Under the pieces are notes generated by a model, which was not told the DNA's origin, did not search any database, and was given only the letters and a program-made list of their open reading frames with translations. A stretch of 64,000 bases of DNA from Labyrinthula sp. Ha (Eukaryota > Sar > Bigyra > Labyrinthulida > Labyrinthulaceae), in NCBI GenBank assembly GCA_015227615.1, contig JAALGZ010000055.1, positions 62,001-126,000 of the forward strand. Reading direction: 5' to 3'. The position numbers were made by a program, and so were the translations under genes. How positions within the stretch are numbered: position 1 is the stretch's first letter; each line of letters starts with the position of its first letter. This document shows positions 29,826-41,005 of the stretch, piece by piece.

Positions 29826-32469
29826 TTATTTAAATATTTATGGTATACTCTAAATCATGTCATAATAAAATGACACCATTACTTTTGAAGCATGTTTTGA
29901 GGTCTGCCAAACTTGAAAATATGTACAATCATCGAGTTGGCTGAAAAAAGCTCTTCAATAACTCAACTAAGCTAATAGCTAAATCTGACACAATAAAGTG
30001 TGAATATTTAAAGATGCAAACTAGGTTTTTGTTAAAAAAATCATTCAGTGTTTTGGGCATATTTGTAAAAATTTTGAAGGAGTCTGAACCTGAAAAAACT
30101 ATAATTTGATTAAACAGAGCAGTGCTGAAATACAAGGGCAATCATTATTCATGGGACAAGGTCAGACCTGTAAGGCACTAGTATCAGCTTCTCTGTTTTA
30201 TTTTGATTGACCACGATGTGTTAATCTTAAAATTGACAAGAGAAACTTAGACAATAATCCTTAATTTCGAATAACTTTAAGATATAGAAACTATATATTT
30301 CCTAAATCTAATATGGTTTTAAAACCTTATCAAGAAATAATTCCGACAATAAAAAATTTCTGAGATACACCTTCGAGAAACCTGAAATCAAAGCTAGCTC
30401 TTGTTACTTTAACTTAGAGTTGCAACGCCACTCAAACGTAGGAGTTAGTATGTATCAGACATGTGGAGCAGATTAGCTTCGAAACTCTATGTAAGATAAA
30501 TAACTTGCACCAGTATTATTGCTTGGTTAATAATTTCATGAATAAAATATGGTATATATGGGGAAACGAGGTAAAATTAGCAATCAACATCTAACTCCTT
30601 CATAGCCCCTTCATTAAATACATTCTCTATCTTCTCAATGAATAAATCCATTCGACTCAAAGCAGAATGGAGCCTTGTTGCTTTCTTTTTGCTAAATTAG
30701 TCTCGTTCCTAGTAATTAACTTTAGATCAATATCTTACCTGCCGTCTTGACTTTTTTTCATGGGCCTAGTGTGCTTTGTTAGGATCTATATCTCTTTCAT
30801 GAGAAACTGATTACTTGATCGCTCATGCCGAGTAGATAATTATGTCGACATTAAAGTTACTGAAAGCTAGGTATATTGAACCCAAGTTAGATGACTCCAA
30901 CAAATAAATCAAATGGCAAAATAAATATTTTTTGAAGCTAACACGTTGAATCAAAAAACCCAGAAGGTTAAGATTATTCTAGCAAAAGAAAAAGTGAACT
31001 CAGCCCTAAAGTGTTGGTCACTACGCTACAGCCAGAAATCATTGTAAATTTGAGCATCGAGCTAATACTACGTTGTTCTTGAGATATACATATGTGAAAT
31101 CTTCAAAAGATGTAAACAAATTTCAAGTTTTGGATTACAGATGCGCCCTTTCTTTAGCTTTTTCGATTTTTTATTCGGCTCAAAAGCAAAGTAACAGAAA
31201 GAAACAAATTTCTCATCGGGTGGTACTGATTAAATTTTGTTTATTAAAGGCGTACCAACCTTAAGCCATGAGATAAAAACATATAGTCAAGTGTAAAGGC
31301 TTTTTCTTAGCAATTCTAATAAGTTTTCATAGAGATCTTCCTTAAATCCAGATTAAAATAGTTTATGGCTACGTAGAAGCTTAAAATATCATCTATCGCT
31401 ACTCAAGAAACTGACGAGAACTATACGAGACAAATGCTGAAGATATTACTGGGAAGCAACTCTCATGATGCTATCAACCAGAAGTTCAAACTTTGGTCTT
31501 CTGAGTGTATATGCTCTTTGGTTCTATTACAGTTTAAGATTTATACATTTTTCCATGAATAGGCTCATTGCGTAGGTACGGATAATCAAGGTAATGGATC
31601 TATGAGCTGTACAAGATATTTATCTTGAAAGAATAGTAGGCACTAGTTTTTCTACCAGAAGAAGAAAGTCTGGCCTAGTTCATAATAATGATTTAAGGAT
31701 ATACGCCGTATCAGCAGTTTTAGATGATTTCTTACAGTTTAATTTTATGAATATTTATATAAAATCCGTAGCAAGGTAGGAACGGTTCCGGAAGAGTTAT
31801 ATTCTTAGACTTATGACAAGGCTTAGTTGTTGATTATATTAGCTTCGTGTTGAAACTATGGCCAATGACTCTTTTCTCATAGCAGTTGGCCGGATATATT
31901 TTTTTTTGTTTTTATGCAATTTCCCCGTTCTTAATACAGTATGCCATTGGAGAGTAAATGCAACTTATCCTGATCAAATTTTTCAATTTTATTAGGAGTG
32001 CATGTCTAACCTATAACTACCCGTCTATGCTCATATTGCATTGAATAAGAATATTCTAAGAAAAGAGTGAATATAACTTTTGACTGCGAAAAATTATCGT
32101 AACTTTATAAGTTTTGACATGTTGTTTAAATCTCTGAGAACATAGGTAACGTATCCAGCAAAGAATTTGTGGAATATAAACAAGACTATGAAGAAAACGT
32201 AAAAAGCAAATATGTACTTGAAAGTATTTATGATTAACAAGAAACGCTTAAAATGGCATTTGATGGTTTTGTCTATCATTAGTGTGAGAGATAGATCCCT
32301 TCGCAGTTAATGTAAACTCCGTCTATGTATTTTTTTCTCTCAGCTTGCTAAGTAGAATTTTTATTAATACTTTTGATTATTTGCTTGAAATTATACTGAG
32401 CTGGGTTTAAGTTATCTAATGGTGCATATTATATTCCTATATTACGACTTAGGAAACACTGTTGTATTT
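29826..32469. other. gene-poor stretch
   Basis: AT-rich, longest frames about 60-70 codons, no motif, no repeat or RNA gene recognised. Confidence 0.5.
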
Positions 32470-33107
32470 CTATCTCAATACTACTTAGCCAACTCTCACC
32501 ATCTGTAGTTGCACTCTTCCTCCGAAACTTGGTGATTTCTTTCCATTCTTAGTGTTGCAATATTCCAGATCTGCGTTTTCACTTTTCCATATCACTATTC
32601 GCGTTGAGTGTTTTCTTTGCCGCAACTACAAGTTTCGTTTTTGTACCACTTCTTCAGTGACCTACGGAAATACCTGTCGATATAGCTGGTAGTTGGTACG
32701 TTGATATATAGCTTTTGTAAAATTCTTCTTTGGTTTCTGACAAAAAATATACTTAAGCTAGTGTGAAATTGAGAGTGTTCGTAGATTTAGCCCAGTTGCT
32801 TTAGATTTTGGAGTATCGAAATGGCCAAAGGTCTTTGCCTCAAATACAGAATGGTTAAAGTGTCGGAATCGTGAGCTTTTTCACTTAAATATATAATGAG
32901 TTCTAGCTCTTCCATGTCAGGTAAATAGATTCCTGTTATGAAATCTGTCTCTGGTGGGTTCATCACAGGGTTAGCAGAATAGTAGGTTGCATGCTCCTCC
33001 TTCTCTTTCCTTATTGTTCTTGATGCATTGCTCAGAGTCTGTAGCCTGTTTTTCTTTAACGTTTGCAGTAGCAGTTCAATAGTAGTGTTTCTCACAATAG
33101 AGTTCAT
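32470..33107 (-). CDS. candidate gene, possibly multi-exon
   Basis: No recognised product. An ATG at 33107 opens a 106-codon frame ending at 32787, acidic toward its end (PDMEELELIIYLSEKAHDSD). Downstream on the same strand further coding-like stretches follow in shifted frames (for example KLYINVPTTSYIDRYFRRSL, LVVAAKKTLNANSDMEK and ENADLEYCNTKNGKKSP), down to about 32470. Base composition is less AT-biased than in the flanks. This pattern fits several exons separated by very short introns, or a decayed gene. I could not find a full set of GT-AG introns that keeps frame, so only the first frame should be trusted. Confidence 0.3.
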
Positions 33108-34620
33108 TATCTTATTAATAATATATGATTTTTGTTATTGATTGTACAATCATATCTCCTGCCACGACTGTACAGCCTATTCTATTTTCTTTCCATAATA
33201 ACGTTCTAAAACCTCTAGTAAAGGTTTGTTGATTTTATCCTCTATTCTACTTCATGAAATATAGCAGTTCGAAAGACGATTTGTCCTCTTTTTTCATTTT
33301 GATCGTCAATTCCAGGATCCTTTTCCTCCAGACTCCAACATAAGATATTAGACTACAAAATTTCGTTATGAAGAATTTCGGTATACCTAGAAAAGTGTCA
33401 GGTTAACTTGAGAAAAATTGCCTACCATATTTCCGGCATACGTTGACCCTTTGTTTCAGTATTTCAAAGCCCTTTCAACCTAGTTGTTGTGGCATTAAGA
33501 TGGTGTTTTTGCATTCCTGACCAAGCATTCAGTATAGCTCAGCCTCAATGCGGTTTGACTAGCAATGTTCACTGGAATCAGGCTCATTTAGTGATTCTGA
33601 GTGCTCCATACCCAGGAAGCGCTCTTGAGCCAAGACCTAGGTCGTTCTTCTCACATTGTGAAATATGTTATCTTTGATTTTCAAGCCCAAGGATTCTTCG
33701 TTACCCTTTGTTGGCTGCTGTCCGAACAATAAAGGTTGTTAATAGTTGAAATTAATATTCCTTTTTGGACAAACAAACTGAAGCTACCTGGATTGTAGAA
33801 ACCGTAATAATTCTGTATGAACAGAGCTGTTAACTAATTTAACACTTGTCTCTAAACTAGCAAACTCTGATTTTTTATGACTGTATCAATTTAAATGATT
33901 TTGTGAACTGAGTAAGTCTTCAGGTCATGCCAGCAATACTTTGTTCCTCTTGCTTGAAATATGCAGGTCCTGGATGGTCTTGTTTTCCATCTCTGAGGAG
34001 CTTTTGGTATGGAATGAGATCTACTATTTGAAACTAAGGTTGTTGGACAGGATAATTATTATTAAAGGTAATTATCTAAAGTCATATCTTGTAACTCAAC
34101 TATGGATATACTATATCTATCAAATATATTTCACAAGTAAAACCTTCTACGAAGAAGATTAGTATCTGAAGCAACATATAAGAAATGTTGAGTATTATAA
34201 CTATAGACGATTTTATGTCAAAATTTTCCTCAACCCATATTCAGACAGATATGAAGTTATAAGTGGCATATATGGTTTCCTATCAAAACAAACTTAGCAG
34301 GAATTTTCCATCTGTTTTGGTAAAGGAACCTACCAGTCTTACCGCTTACTTTATACAAGCATTTTTTCTCCTTACTAGGAATTCTGGTAAGTTACATATA
34401 GCAAAATAATAATCCGGTAGTTAACATTAAGATTGATATCAAGTCATTGTTCTAATTGTGGATTTAACTATCTCTTATATGTCTCAGAATTACTAGTTCG
34501 ATGGTTCTGCCTTAGATATTACAACCAATCATATTCCCTTTTGGATGAATAAGCTCTTTATCATGCCAATCAGAATCCAGTAGCTGTCTATGTTAATACG
34601 TCGTTCTCGATTCTTATTTT
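33108..34620. other. gene-poor stretch
   Basis: No gene recognised. Frames at 33489-33677 and 33941-34162 (62 and 73 codons) have no motif and are within chance expectation. Confidence 0.5.
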
Positions 34621-34627
34621 ACCGTTA
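34621..34627 (+). promoter_or_regulatory. ACCGTTA motif before the ATP-grasp gene
   Basis: ACCGTTA ends 15 nt before the ATG, close to the distance seen for the EF-hand giant (11 nt). It is a candidate start-proximal promoter element. Confidence 0.35.
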
Positions 34628-34642
34628 AAAAGAAAATTCAAA

Positions 34643-36118
34643 ATGAAAAATCAATTCTATTGGGCTCTTGTCTTGCCAATATTTCTCGTTTTTACACGGC
34701 TAGCGGCTTTACTATACACAGAGAATACTATTATTTATGCAGCGCGAGCGCTGAGAAAACTCCGCTCTTGGAAGACTCTAGATCCTTTGGGACAAAATCG
34801 GCAAGTTAAGGTTGCGGTGTTAGAATGTCCAGGAGGAACCGATAAAGCAGATGATGGCCACAGAAAAGACTCAAAATATTTGCTTGAAGGTCTAGATGGA
34901 GTTGGCGTTGAAGCGCAAATTTTTCAATATACCGATGAAACCGCTGCTTCGCTTCTCTTTCAGGTTGGGTCTTTTGCTGATGCCTATATCTCCAGAGTAG
35001 ATCCAGGTGAATATGAACTTTGCACTGAGGAGTTGTACTTTGTATTTCTTGAGAACTTAGTTTCTACTGGAGTACTGCCGTTTAACTCACCTGGGGACAT
35101 GCTCAATTTGGGATCAAAGAAGTCCTTACTGAAATTAGCTGGGTTGCACTATTTCCCAAACAGTACTTATGTGTATAATTCACTCGGACATTTTGATGCT
35201 TTTTTCCCAAAAATATTAAATCTGCACAAAAGTCGTGTAATAAAGCAAAACAGAGGCTCGAAGGGAGAAGGCGTGTGGTGGGTTTCGCTAATCGAGGATG
35301 ATGAGACTTTGCAGGAAGCGAAACAGCTCACAAACTCTGCCAGTTTTAAGTTTCTGGACTTTCCATTTTTTAAGTCCTTTCCATCGTTTTCTTCCTTTCA
35401 GGATAAGAAACAAGAGGTTGAACTAGAGTTTTCCCCAAATGATCATTTTCTGAAGTATCTGTTACCTGAAAGCGATTTTCTCGATCCTACTATGTTCTCG
35501 GTCATTGGAGAAAATTCCTCTGACCAGGAACGTCATTTATCAGATGTTGAAGCAGCTATGAAAAACACAAAAATTAGAATAGTAGAAGCAAAGGATAATC
35601 ATGAGGAAACCATGGATTTACTTAGCTTTAGAGACACAATTGTCCAAGGATATTTAAGAGCGGACAATGACTTTGTGCTAGATATGGAATTCCTGCCAAG
35701 GATAAAAGAGGGCGAAGTTAGACTAATTTTGAGTGGAAAAAAAGTCCTATATGTTGTGAATAAGCAAGTCAATGGCAAGTCTTCACCTGAAACTACTGCA
35801 GAAGACGGGAATAACACATCATTTAGTGCTAATTTAGGTGCAGGAGCCGTACATATTTGGGAGGATCCTAGTAACTGGGGCCATTTGGTGTTGCCTTTTT
35901 TAGAGAACATTGATGATATGTTGGGACGACTTAAGGTTCAGCATCCTCCTATTCTTTGGACTGTAGATTTTATAAGATATGGTGACGAGGAAGATGATCG
36001 GAAAACTCACTTTGTGATTAGTGAGATCAATGCCTCTTGTGTTGGGTTTTCAGCTAACCCTGAGTTAGGCAAGGTCATTGCAGAGATATTTCTAGAGACT
36101 GTTAAGAAGTTGCTTTGA
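34643..36118 (+). CDS. membrane-anchored ATP-grasp protein, Cj0069-like
   Basis: A 491-aa single-exon protein. Residues about 5-25 are a hydrophobic signal anchor (FYWALVLPIFLVFTRLAALL). A pre-ATP-grasp region follows (VKVAVLECPGG). The ATP-grasp core shows the nucleotide-binding Lys and glycine loop RVIKQNRGSKGEGVWWV (about residues 198-213), the region IVQGYL...DMEFLPRIKEGEVRLIL, and the metal-binding end WTVDFIRYG with FVISEINASCVGF (Asp and Glu-x-Asn). This order matches bacterial proteins named Cj0069-family, whose substrate is unknown; ATP-grasp enzymes in general join a carboxylate to an amine or thiol through an acyl phosphate. A Ser/Phe/acidic insert occupies about residues 225-320. 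The assignment to ATP-grasp is fairly firm; the Cj0069 link is from memory of motif order. The bacterial likeness suggests an origin by gene transfer or from an organelle ancestor. Confidence 0.65.
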   Translation: MKNQFYWALVLPIFLVFTRLAALLYTENTIIYAARALRKLRSWKTLDPLGQNRQVKVAVLECPGGTDKADDGHRKDSKYLLEGLDGVGVEAQIFQYTDETAASLLFQVGSFADAYISRVDPGEYELCTEELYFVFLENLVSTGVLPFNSPGDMLNLGSKKSLLKLAGLHYFPNSTYVYNSLGHFDAFFPKILNLHKSRVIKQNRGSKGEGVWWVSLIEDDETLQEAKQLTNSASFKFLDFPFFKSFPSFSSFQDKKQEVELEFSPNDHFLKYLLPESDFLDPTMFSVIGENSSDQERHLSDVEAAMKNTKIRIVEAKDNHEETMDLLSFRDTIVQGYLRADNDFVLDMEFLPRIKEGEVRLILSGKKVLYVVNKQVNGKSSPETTAEDGNNTSFSANLGAGAVHIWEDPSNWGHLVLPFLENIDDMLGRLKVQHPPILWTVDFIRYGDEEDDRKTHFVISEINASCVGFSANPELGKVIAEIFLETVKKLL

Positions 36119-37405
36119 AGTTGTGCTTAAACATTGGTTGAGCCTTAAGGGTGTCTGACTCTGTAACGTGTAGGTTTTTATTCGGTGACTCCCTTTGTTT
36201 ATTTAAGATATACTTCACATTTATTCTATCGCGTACGTGCAGGCACTTACCTTTTCCATGGGAACCTACCTGGTGGTGGTTGCACGTCCACTATCTGGGC
36301 AAGTTAAAAACGAAGCAATGGCGAGCTTTCTAATGTTTTTGGTACCGGTGATGACATTTAATGTCATGAAATAGGCATTATGGTACGAGTAATTGAGTTC
36401 ATAGGCCCTGGCTCAACTGATTTCGATCCTAAGGTTTCGAGAGCCACGTCTTGTCTATCTTAAAGGCTATTAGGAGTCTCGCAGCTACATTGCTCTACCT
36501 ATTTGGCCTAATATGTGGTTTTGGGATTTATGGTTTCTCTTTCTTCTCCTGCTTCCAGTGTGTTGTACACATTCATTTCGTTTTCTTGTTAAAAAATGTG
36601 TATTTGCGGAGACATGATATTTCGTTTACATAGGTATGACAGTTTATGTGTGCTTAGATGGGCTTGAATTTTTAAGTATGTTAGATTGGTATATATAGGG
36701 TACTCTAACGTATTACAACTTGTGTTCTTAAAGAACTTAGAATGCTAATCAGACTATAATAAAATATATATATATATTGAGAAATATGTTTAACTATGGA
36801 TAAACTCAAATTTGCACTTCATTTTCACTTAACATATGTTTCTAGTAGCGATAGCTTCTCTGGGTATCAACCTCATGAAGCTGTGTTTATATATTCCCTA
36901 TCACTCTTGATTTCGGTTCCCTCTCTCAACAAATTTTCACAACACTGATCCATTTGCTCATCAGCTACAACAATGGTAGGAGTCTTTGTCTTTGTAAATT
37001 CATGAGGTAATCATCTTAGTATCTAGACGTGCATCTGTGCACTGCTAAGAGTTGAAAAAATTTAGCATTTATAGATTAAACCATGACATTGTTTTGAATG
37101 TTCTCGATAATGCCAAAATTTCTAAGCATCAGAATACACCCCCGCCTACATAAAAGTTATATGTACTGTTGTACTGTATTCTCAGACCTCATCTTTTCTC
37201 AGAAACGTTATGCTTCACTAGCATAAGTACTGTACATGCCTTGAATCTAATCTTCAAAGAAGTTTAACAACAGAGTCTAATATAGGCAGGTTATATGTTC
37301 ATTGACTCTTTGAAATAATTCTGGAGTTAGCTTTGGTTAGTATTAACAGTTATAGTAATGATTTATTCTTCACTGGATACAGATCTAAGGACAAATAGCT
37401 ATTTA
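36119..37405. other. gene-poor stretch after the ATP-grasp gene
   Basis: Nothing coding was recognised. A short TA dinucleotide run is present near 36762-36778. Confidence 0.5.
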
Positions 37406-37898
37406 CAGTCGATGTCGTTGTAAATATGGTTTGCCGTGCGAGATTCCGTCAACATTCGGGTCAGTACGATAACATCGACACGAACGGTATACAAGCTTTT
37501 ATAGTGACGCATGGACCGAGCTTATGTGGTGATGGACTGAAATTACCCGAATACAACTTCCAAGAATAATGTTGAGACAATCTGGTAACATCCATCCAAG
37601 TCTTAGAGATACATTCTTTCGTCCTAAATCGGAATCATTCTCACAATTTCCCTAATACTGTGATGACTGATCGAAATCAATCACACAAGGTATGTTCCGA
37701 TTTAAACTCATACTCGATCAGTAAAACATTTTTTAGACCGAGTTCGAACAAAATTATGGCTTTTCGATTGGTTTTCAGATGAATTATAGGATCTGATTGG
37801 TTCAATTCAAGTTTTCTCATGATTGGTAACAAAATCGGGTTTTTACAAGATGAGTGATCAACAAAAGCCTATGAATTTCTTACGATTAAGGTCGACTG
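37406..37898. mobile_element. TA-flanked, short-TIR element (Tc1/mariner/pogo-like MITE)
   Basis: A 493-bp segment beginning CAGTCGA and ending TCGACTG, with the dinucleotide TA on both outer sides (37404-37405 and 37899-37900). With the TA the terminal match is TTACAGTCGA, 10 bp. Further inside the match is weak (TCG...TAA). The interval is visibly richer in TCG/CGA words than its surroundings. No coding frame is present. CAGTCGA-type ends with a TA duplication are typical of pogo/Tc1-mariner non-autonomous elements. The short repeat makes this tentative. Confidence 0.4.
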
Positions 37899-39597
37899 TA
37901 ATCTCGATTTTACAGGATGCATAGATATAAATACTTTTTACTATTATATTTATTCTTTTGCGAAGGCGAGTTTTAGCTTTTAAAAAGTATCTTAATGTAC
38001 TTTATATGTCTTTGATTTCATCACATGGGGTGAGGTGTAACTTGTCTCCATCAACTATGAACTTGGGTGCAGTTACTTTCTTTATTTAACTGTCGGGCTT
38101 TAACTAGTGGTGAATATTTTATCGTGAATTCATGGTCTTGTAGGAGATCAATTACCTTTGTGGTGAATTTCTTGGTCACTTGTTCATAGCGTATATTCAG
38201 TTTCCAAGCTCTATGAAGCATACTGGATTCAGGAATATTATTCATATCAACATGTTTTCTCTTGCATATCTAGAGATACTTAGTAAGAGGTGTATAATGA
38301 TTTTTGAGTATTAGGAGTATGAACAACTCTTTCAAACATTGAAATAGCAAATGAAAATTTGTTTAGGTGCTGTTCTTGACTTGTTTGAACCTGATATGAA
38401 ATGGTTGTAAACTAGAATTCCCATTAATTTTTCACCAACTTTGTATTTTGGAATGTTTAGAATGTGTTAATTACTCATAGTGAGGCTTGAACCAGAAACT
38501 TCTTATTAACACATGTTATTATATATCCATTTGCGGAGATGTAACTTAAGCAAATTACCAACATAACGATAGGTGATATCTCAGTTGTATCGAGCTTGTA
38601 GCTAAACGTCTTTCAATCAATAGTTGCCAAAGATTAAAGCCAGCTATCTTGTAGTAGAACCCTAATGGAGAGACAAACGTTTTCTTAAAAAATCCAGCTA
38701 ACACTTACCAAAACCTAGACAACAATATTTAATTAAAGTTGTATTCTTACTATTACTGGGGTAGAAATAAAATAGGTGTGAAGTCTAACGGTTGTTACCT
38801 AGCCAAGAAACACTAGATTACTTTATTTATATAGGTTCCGTTGAAGGATAGAGCTGAGCTGGAATGACTTGCTCTAACTTACTGAAATTAGTAGGATGAA
38901 TCTCTTAAAACAAAAAAACTGTGGTATATTATTTTCTTTTTGGTTTGCTTTCCTACACTTAGCATATATTTACACTTTATTCTCCTGAGAATACTTGTTC
39001 CTACCCAAACAACATCTTCGTTCTAAATATTACTTACGCTCTTTGCGGGTTGGTATCTTACGTTAGAAAATCTTAAATTTATCGATTAAACAAAAATTCT
39101 AACTTTTCACGCTGGTGTGGCTCTATAGTTATTTATTTATTAATTAAATACTCTGAAATACTATATTTGCAACCTACTAATACCTACGGTATACCAGACA
39201 CGACCTAGTAACTATAGCTTGCCAGGCTAGACCCTTATGAAGGAAACAAGGTAAGAAAACTATTTAAATCTTGTGGAATACATTGGTACTTTGGATGGTG
39301 GAACAAGATCAAGGTTAAACTTCTATCCCAAGAAATACAAAAAATTATGTGTTTCAAGATTAAACTGAAGCATTTGTAAAATTATTTGCAGAAGTTATTC
39401 CAAGTACCATGTACTGCTATGATGGAGAATGGGTTAAAATATCCAACTTAAAATATATTGACTGTAGAACAACATATTTCTCTTGTTTTTGTCCCTATAT
39501 TTGTGTACCAGGTGTGTGGGTATGGCTATTTAGGACAATGAATGTCAAGATTTCCATCGCTTTGTCCTGTTTGGTCAAACTGAATTTAAATCTCAGC
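37899..39597. other. gene-poor stretch
   Basis: No gene, RNA or repeat was recognised. A frame opens at 39409 and runs into the candidate gene that follows. Confidence 0.5.
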
Positions 39598-40703
39598 ATG
39601 AAGATAAAACAACAACATCTACAAAGAAATAACAAAATGTTTTCTATTATCAAGCACCGCTTTCAATTCGTTAAAAACTGTGGAAAGACTTTGGGCAAGG
39701 TCGGCGAAGTAATACTGGAGAAAGAAGCTGCTGTGGAAACTGAGGCAAAAAGCCAGAGAACAAGGAGACGCGAGGAAGCTTTACAGAAGAAGGTGTAGAA
39801 GGTTATCCTGCATAGAGAAGATTATTAAATTATGGTAGAAAATATATTTGATCATACTATAACCAGGAAAAGAGGTTACTATGATACAAGAAAAGAGTAT
39901 CTTGTTCATGAGTCGAATATACTGCCGAAGAAGTCGGAAACCTGTCCAAAGCAAACGAAGAATCTTCACCAACAGAAAGAGATAATATAAAACGACCAAA
40001 TTACAGTAACTTATTGGGAAAGAAATGTTTTTTTTAATTATTTGCCATGAAAATCTAAAAAAAGTTGAATATAACAGACCTATCGCTTTGTTCAAGGTTC
40101 GCCTTCTCTTCCAGACTACTGCCTAAATCTTATGCACCAGAACAGAGAAATAACAAAAAAAGCTGTGAGGAATATATTTTAGAATTAGTATTATATATGA
40201 ACCAAGAGTATGGTTTTCAAATTCTCAATGAACTAAACATCGAAGAGCCCACACAGTTGGAAGAAAACTATATGAAGGTTAGATATCAAGGTATCGAGTC
40301 TTTGGAGAGAAAAGAAATACAGTATTTAAAAATTACAGAGATAATACGACATATTCCAAAAATCAGTATTTCTCAGAAGATAGCGTGCAGTCTTCTTGAT
40401 GCAGAAGAATATAGACTTTCTAGAGTAAGAGAAAAGGGAAAATGAAGGGCAGAAGACAAAGCTTTAGGAATGCTTATAGAAAAAAAGAAACATTTCTAGA
40501 AAGAAAATGACAAGAAGTTTGAAGAGTTGTTTGGAAAGAATAACAAAAACTCAAATGTTCAGCCAAAAGACTTCACTGATAAAACACAGACTTTCGTACA
40601 GGAATTTCTTGTTCCATCTGAAATAGTTGATTATACGGAAAGTCTAGAGATCTTATCAATGGATAGAATAGTTTATGAAAACTTTTATGGTCAAACTGGA
40701 TAA
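39598..40703 (+). CDS. candidate multi-exon gene, unidentified
   Basis: Product not recognised. From 40065 to 40910 one reading frame runs for about 280 codons with only three stops, far fewer than the roughly 20 expected, so it has been under coding selection. A GT-AG intron at 40425-40499 (75 nt, GTAAGA...TTTCTAG, phase 0) removes the first two stops in frame. Another at 40006-40077 (72 nt, GTAACT...ATAACAG) joins an upstream exon containing SKANEESSPTERDNIKRPNY in frame. Further upstream the segments MFSIIKHRFQFVKNCGKTLG and KLLWKLRQKAREQGDARKLY are strongly coding-like, but their splicing (for example a 25-nt intron at 39700-39724) is not settled. The product would be Lys/Glu-rich, probably helical, with no membrane span. 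The third stop, TAA at 40701, is taken as the end, although the frame stays open to 40910. A decaying gene is the alternative. It is convergent with the IPT/TIG gene. Confidence 0.42.
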
Positions 40704-41005
40704 TTATCTAATAGATATTTGCTTTCTAGAGAAAAGATAGTTAATTATTCTAAACTGTTGATAAAGAGAAATGCAGAAATTTATCACCAGAAGAAAATCT
40801 TTAGTATGAAAATTCTCCAGATAAAGATCGGTGTTTCCTTTTATTTGAACTTGCAAACTTCTAAGTATAAAACTCTAGTAAAGAATAAACCTCTATTTCT
40901 TCTCTCTTAAACTTTTAATATTATTGTTTCTCTACTTCTGTGCAAAATATTACACAAAAAAACGAGATAAAAAAGCAAAGCATCCTAAACAAATATAAAA
41001 ATACA

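Noticed and set aside
40443-40703. Reassigned stop codons, suggested by long runs with in-frame stops
   Set aside because: Confident genes (SDR, cullin, HSP110, HMG protein) end at TAA or TAG where the family ends, and two of the stops fall inside a phase-keeping GT-AG stretch. A standard code with introns or decay is simpler.
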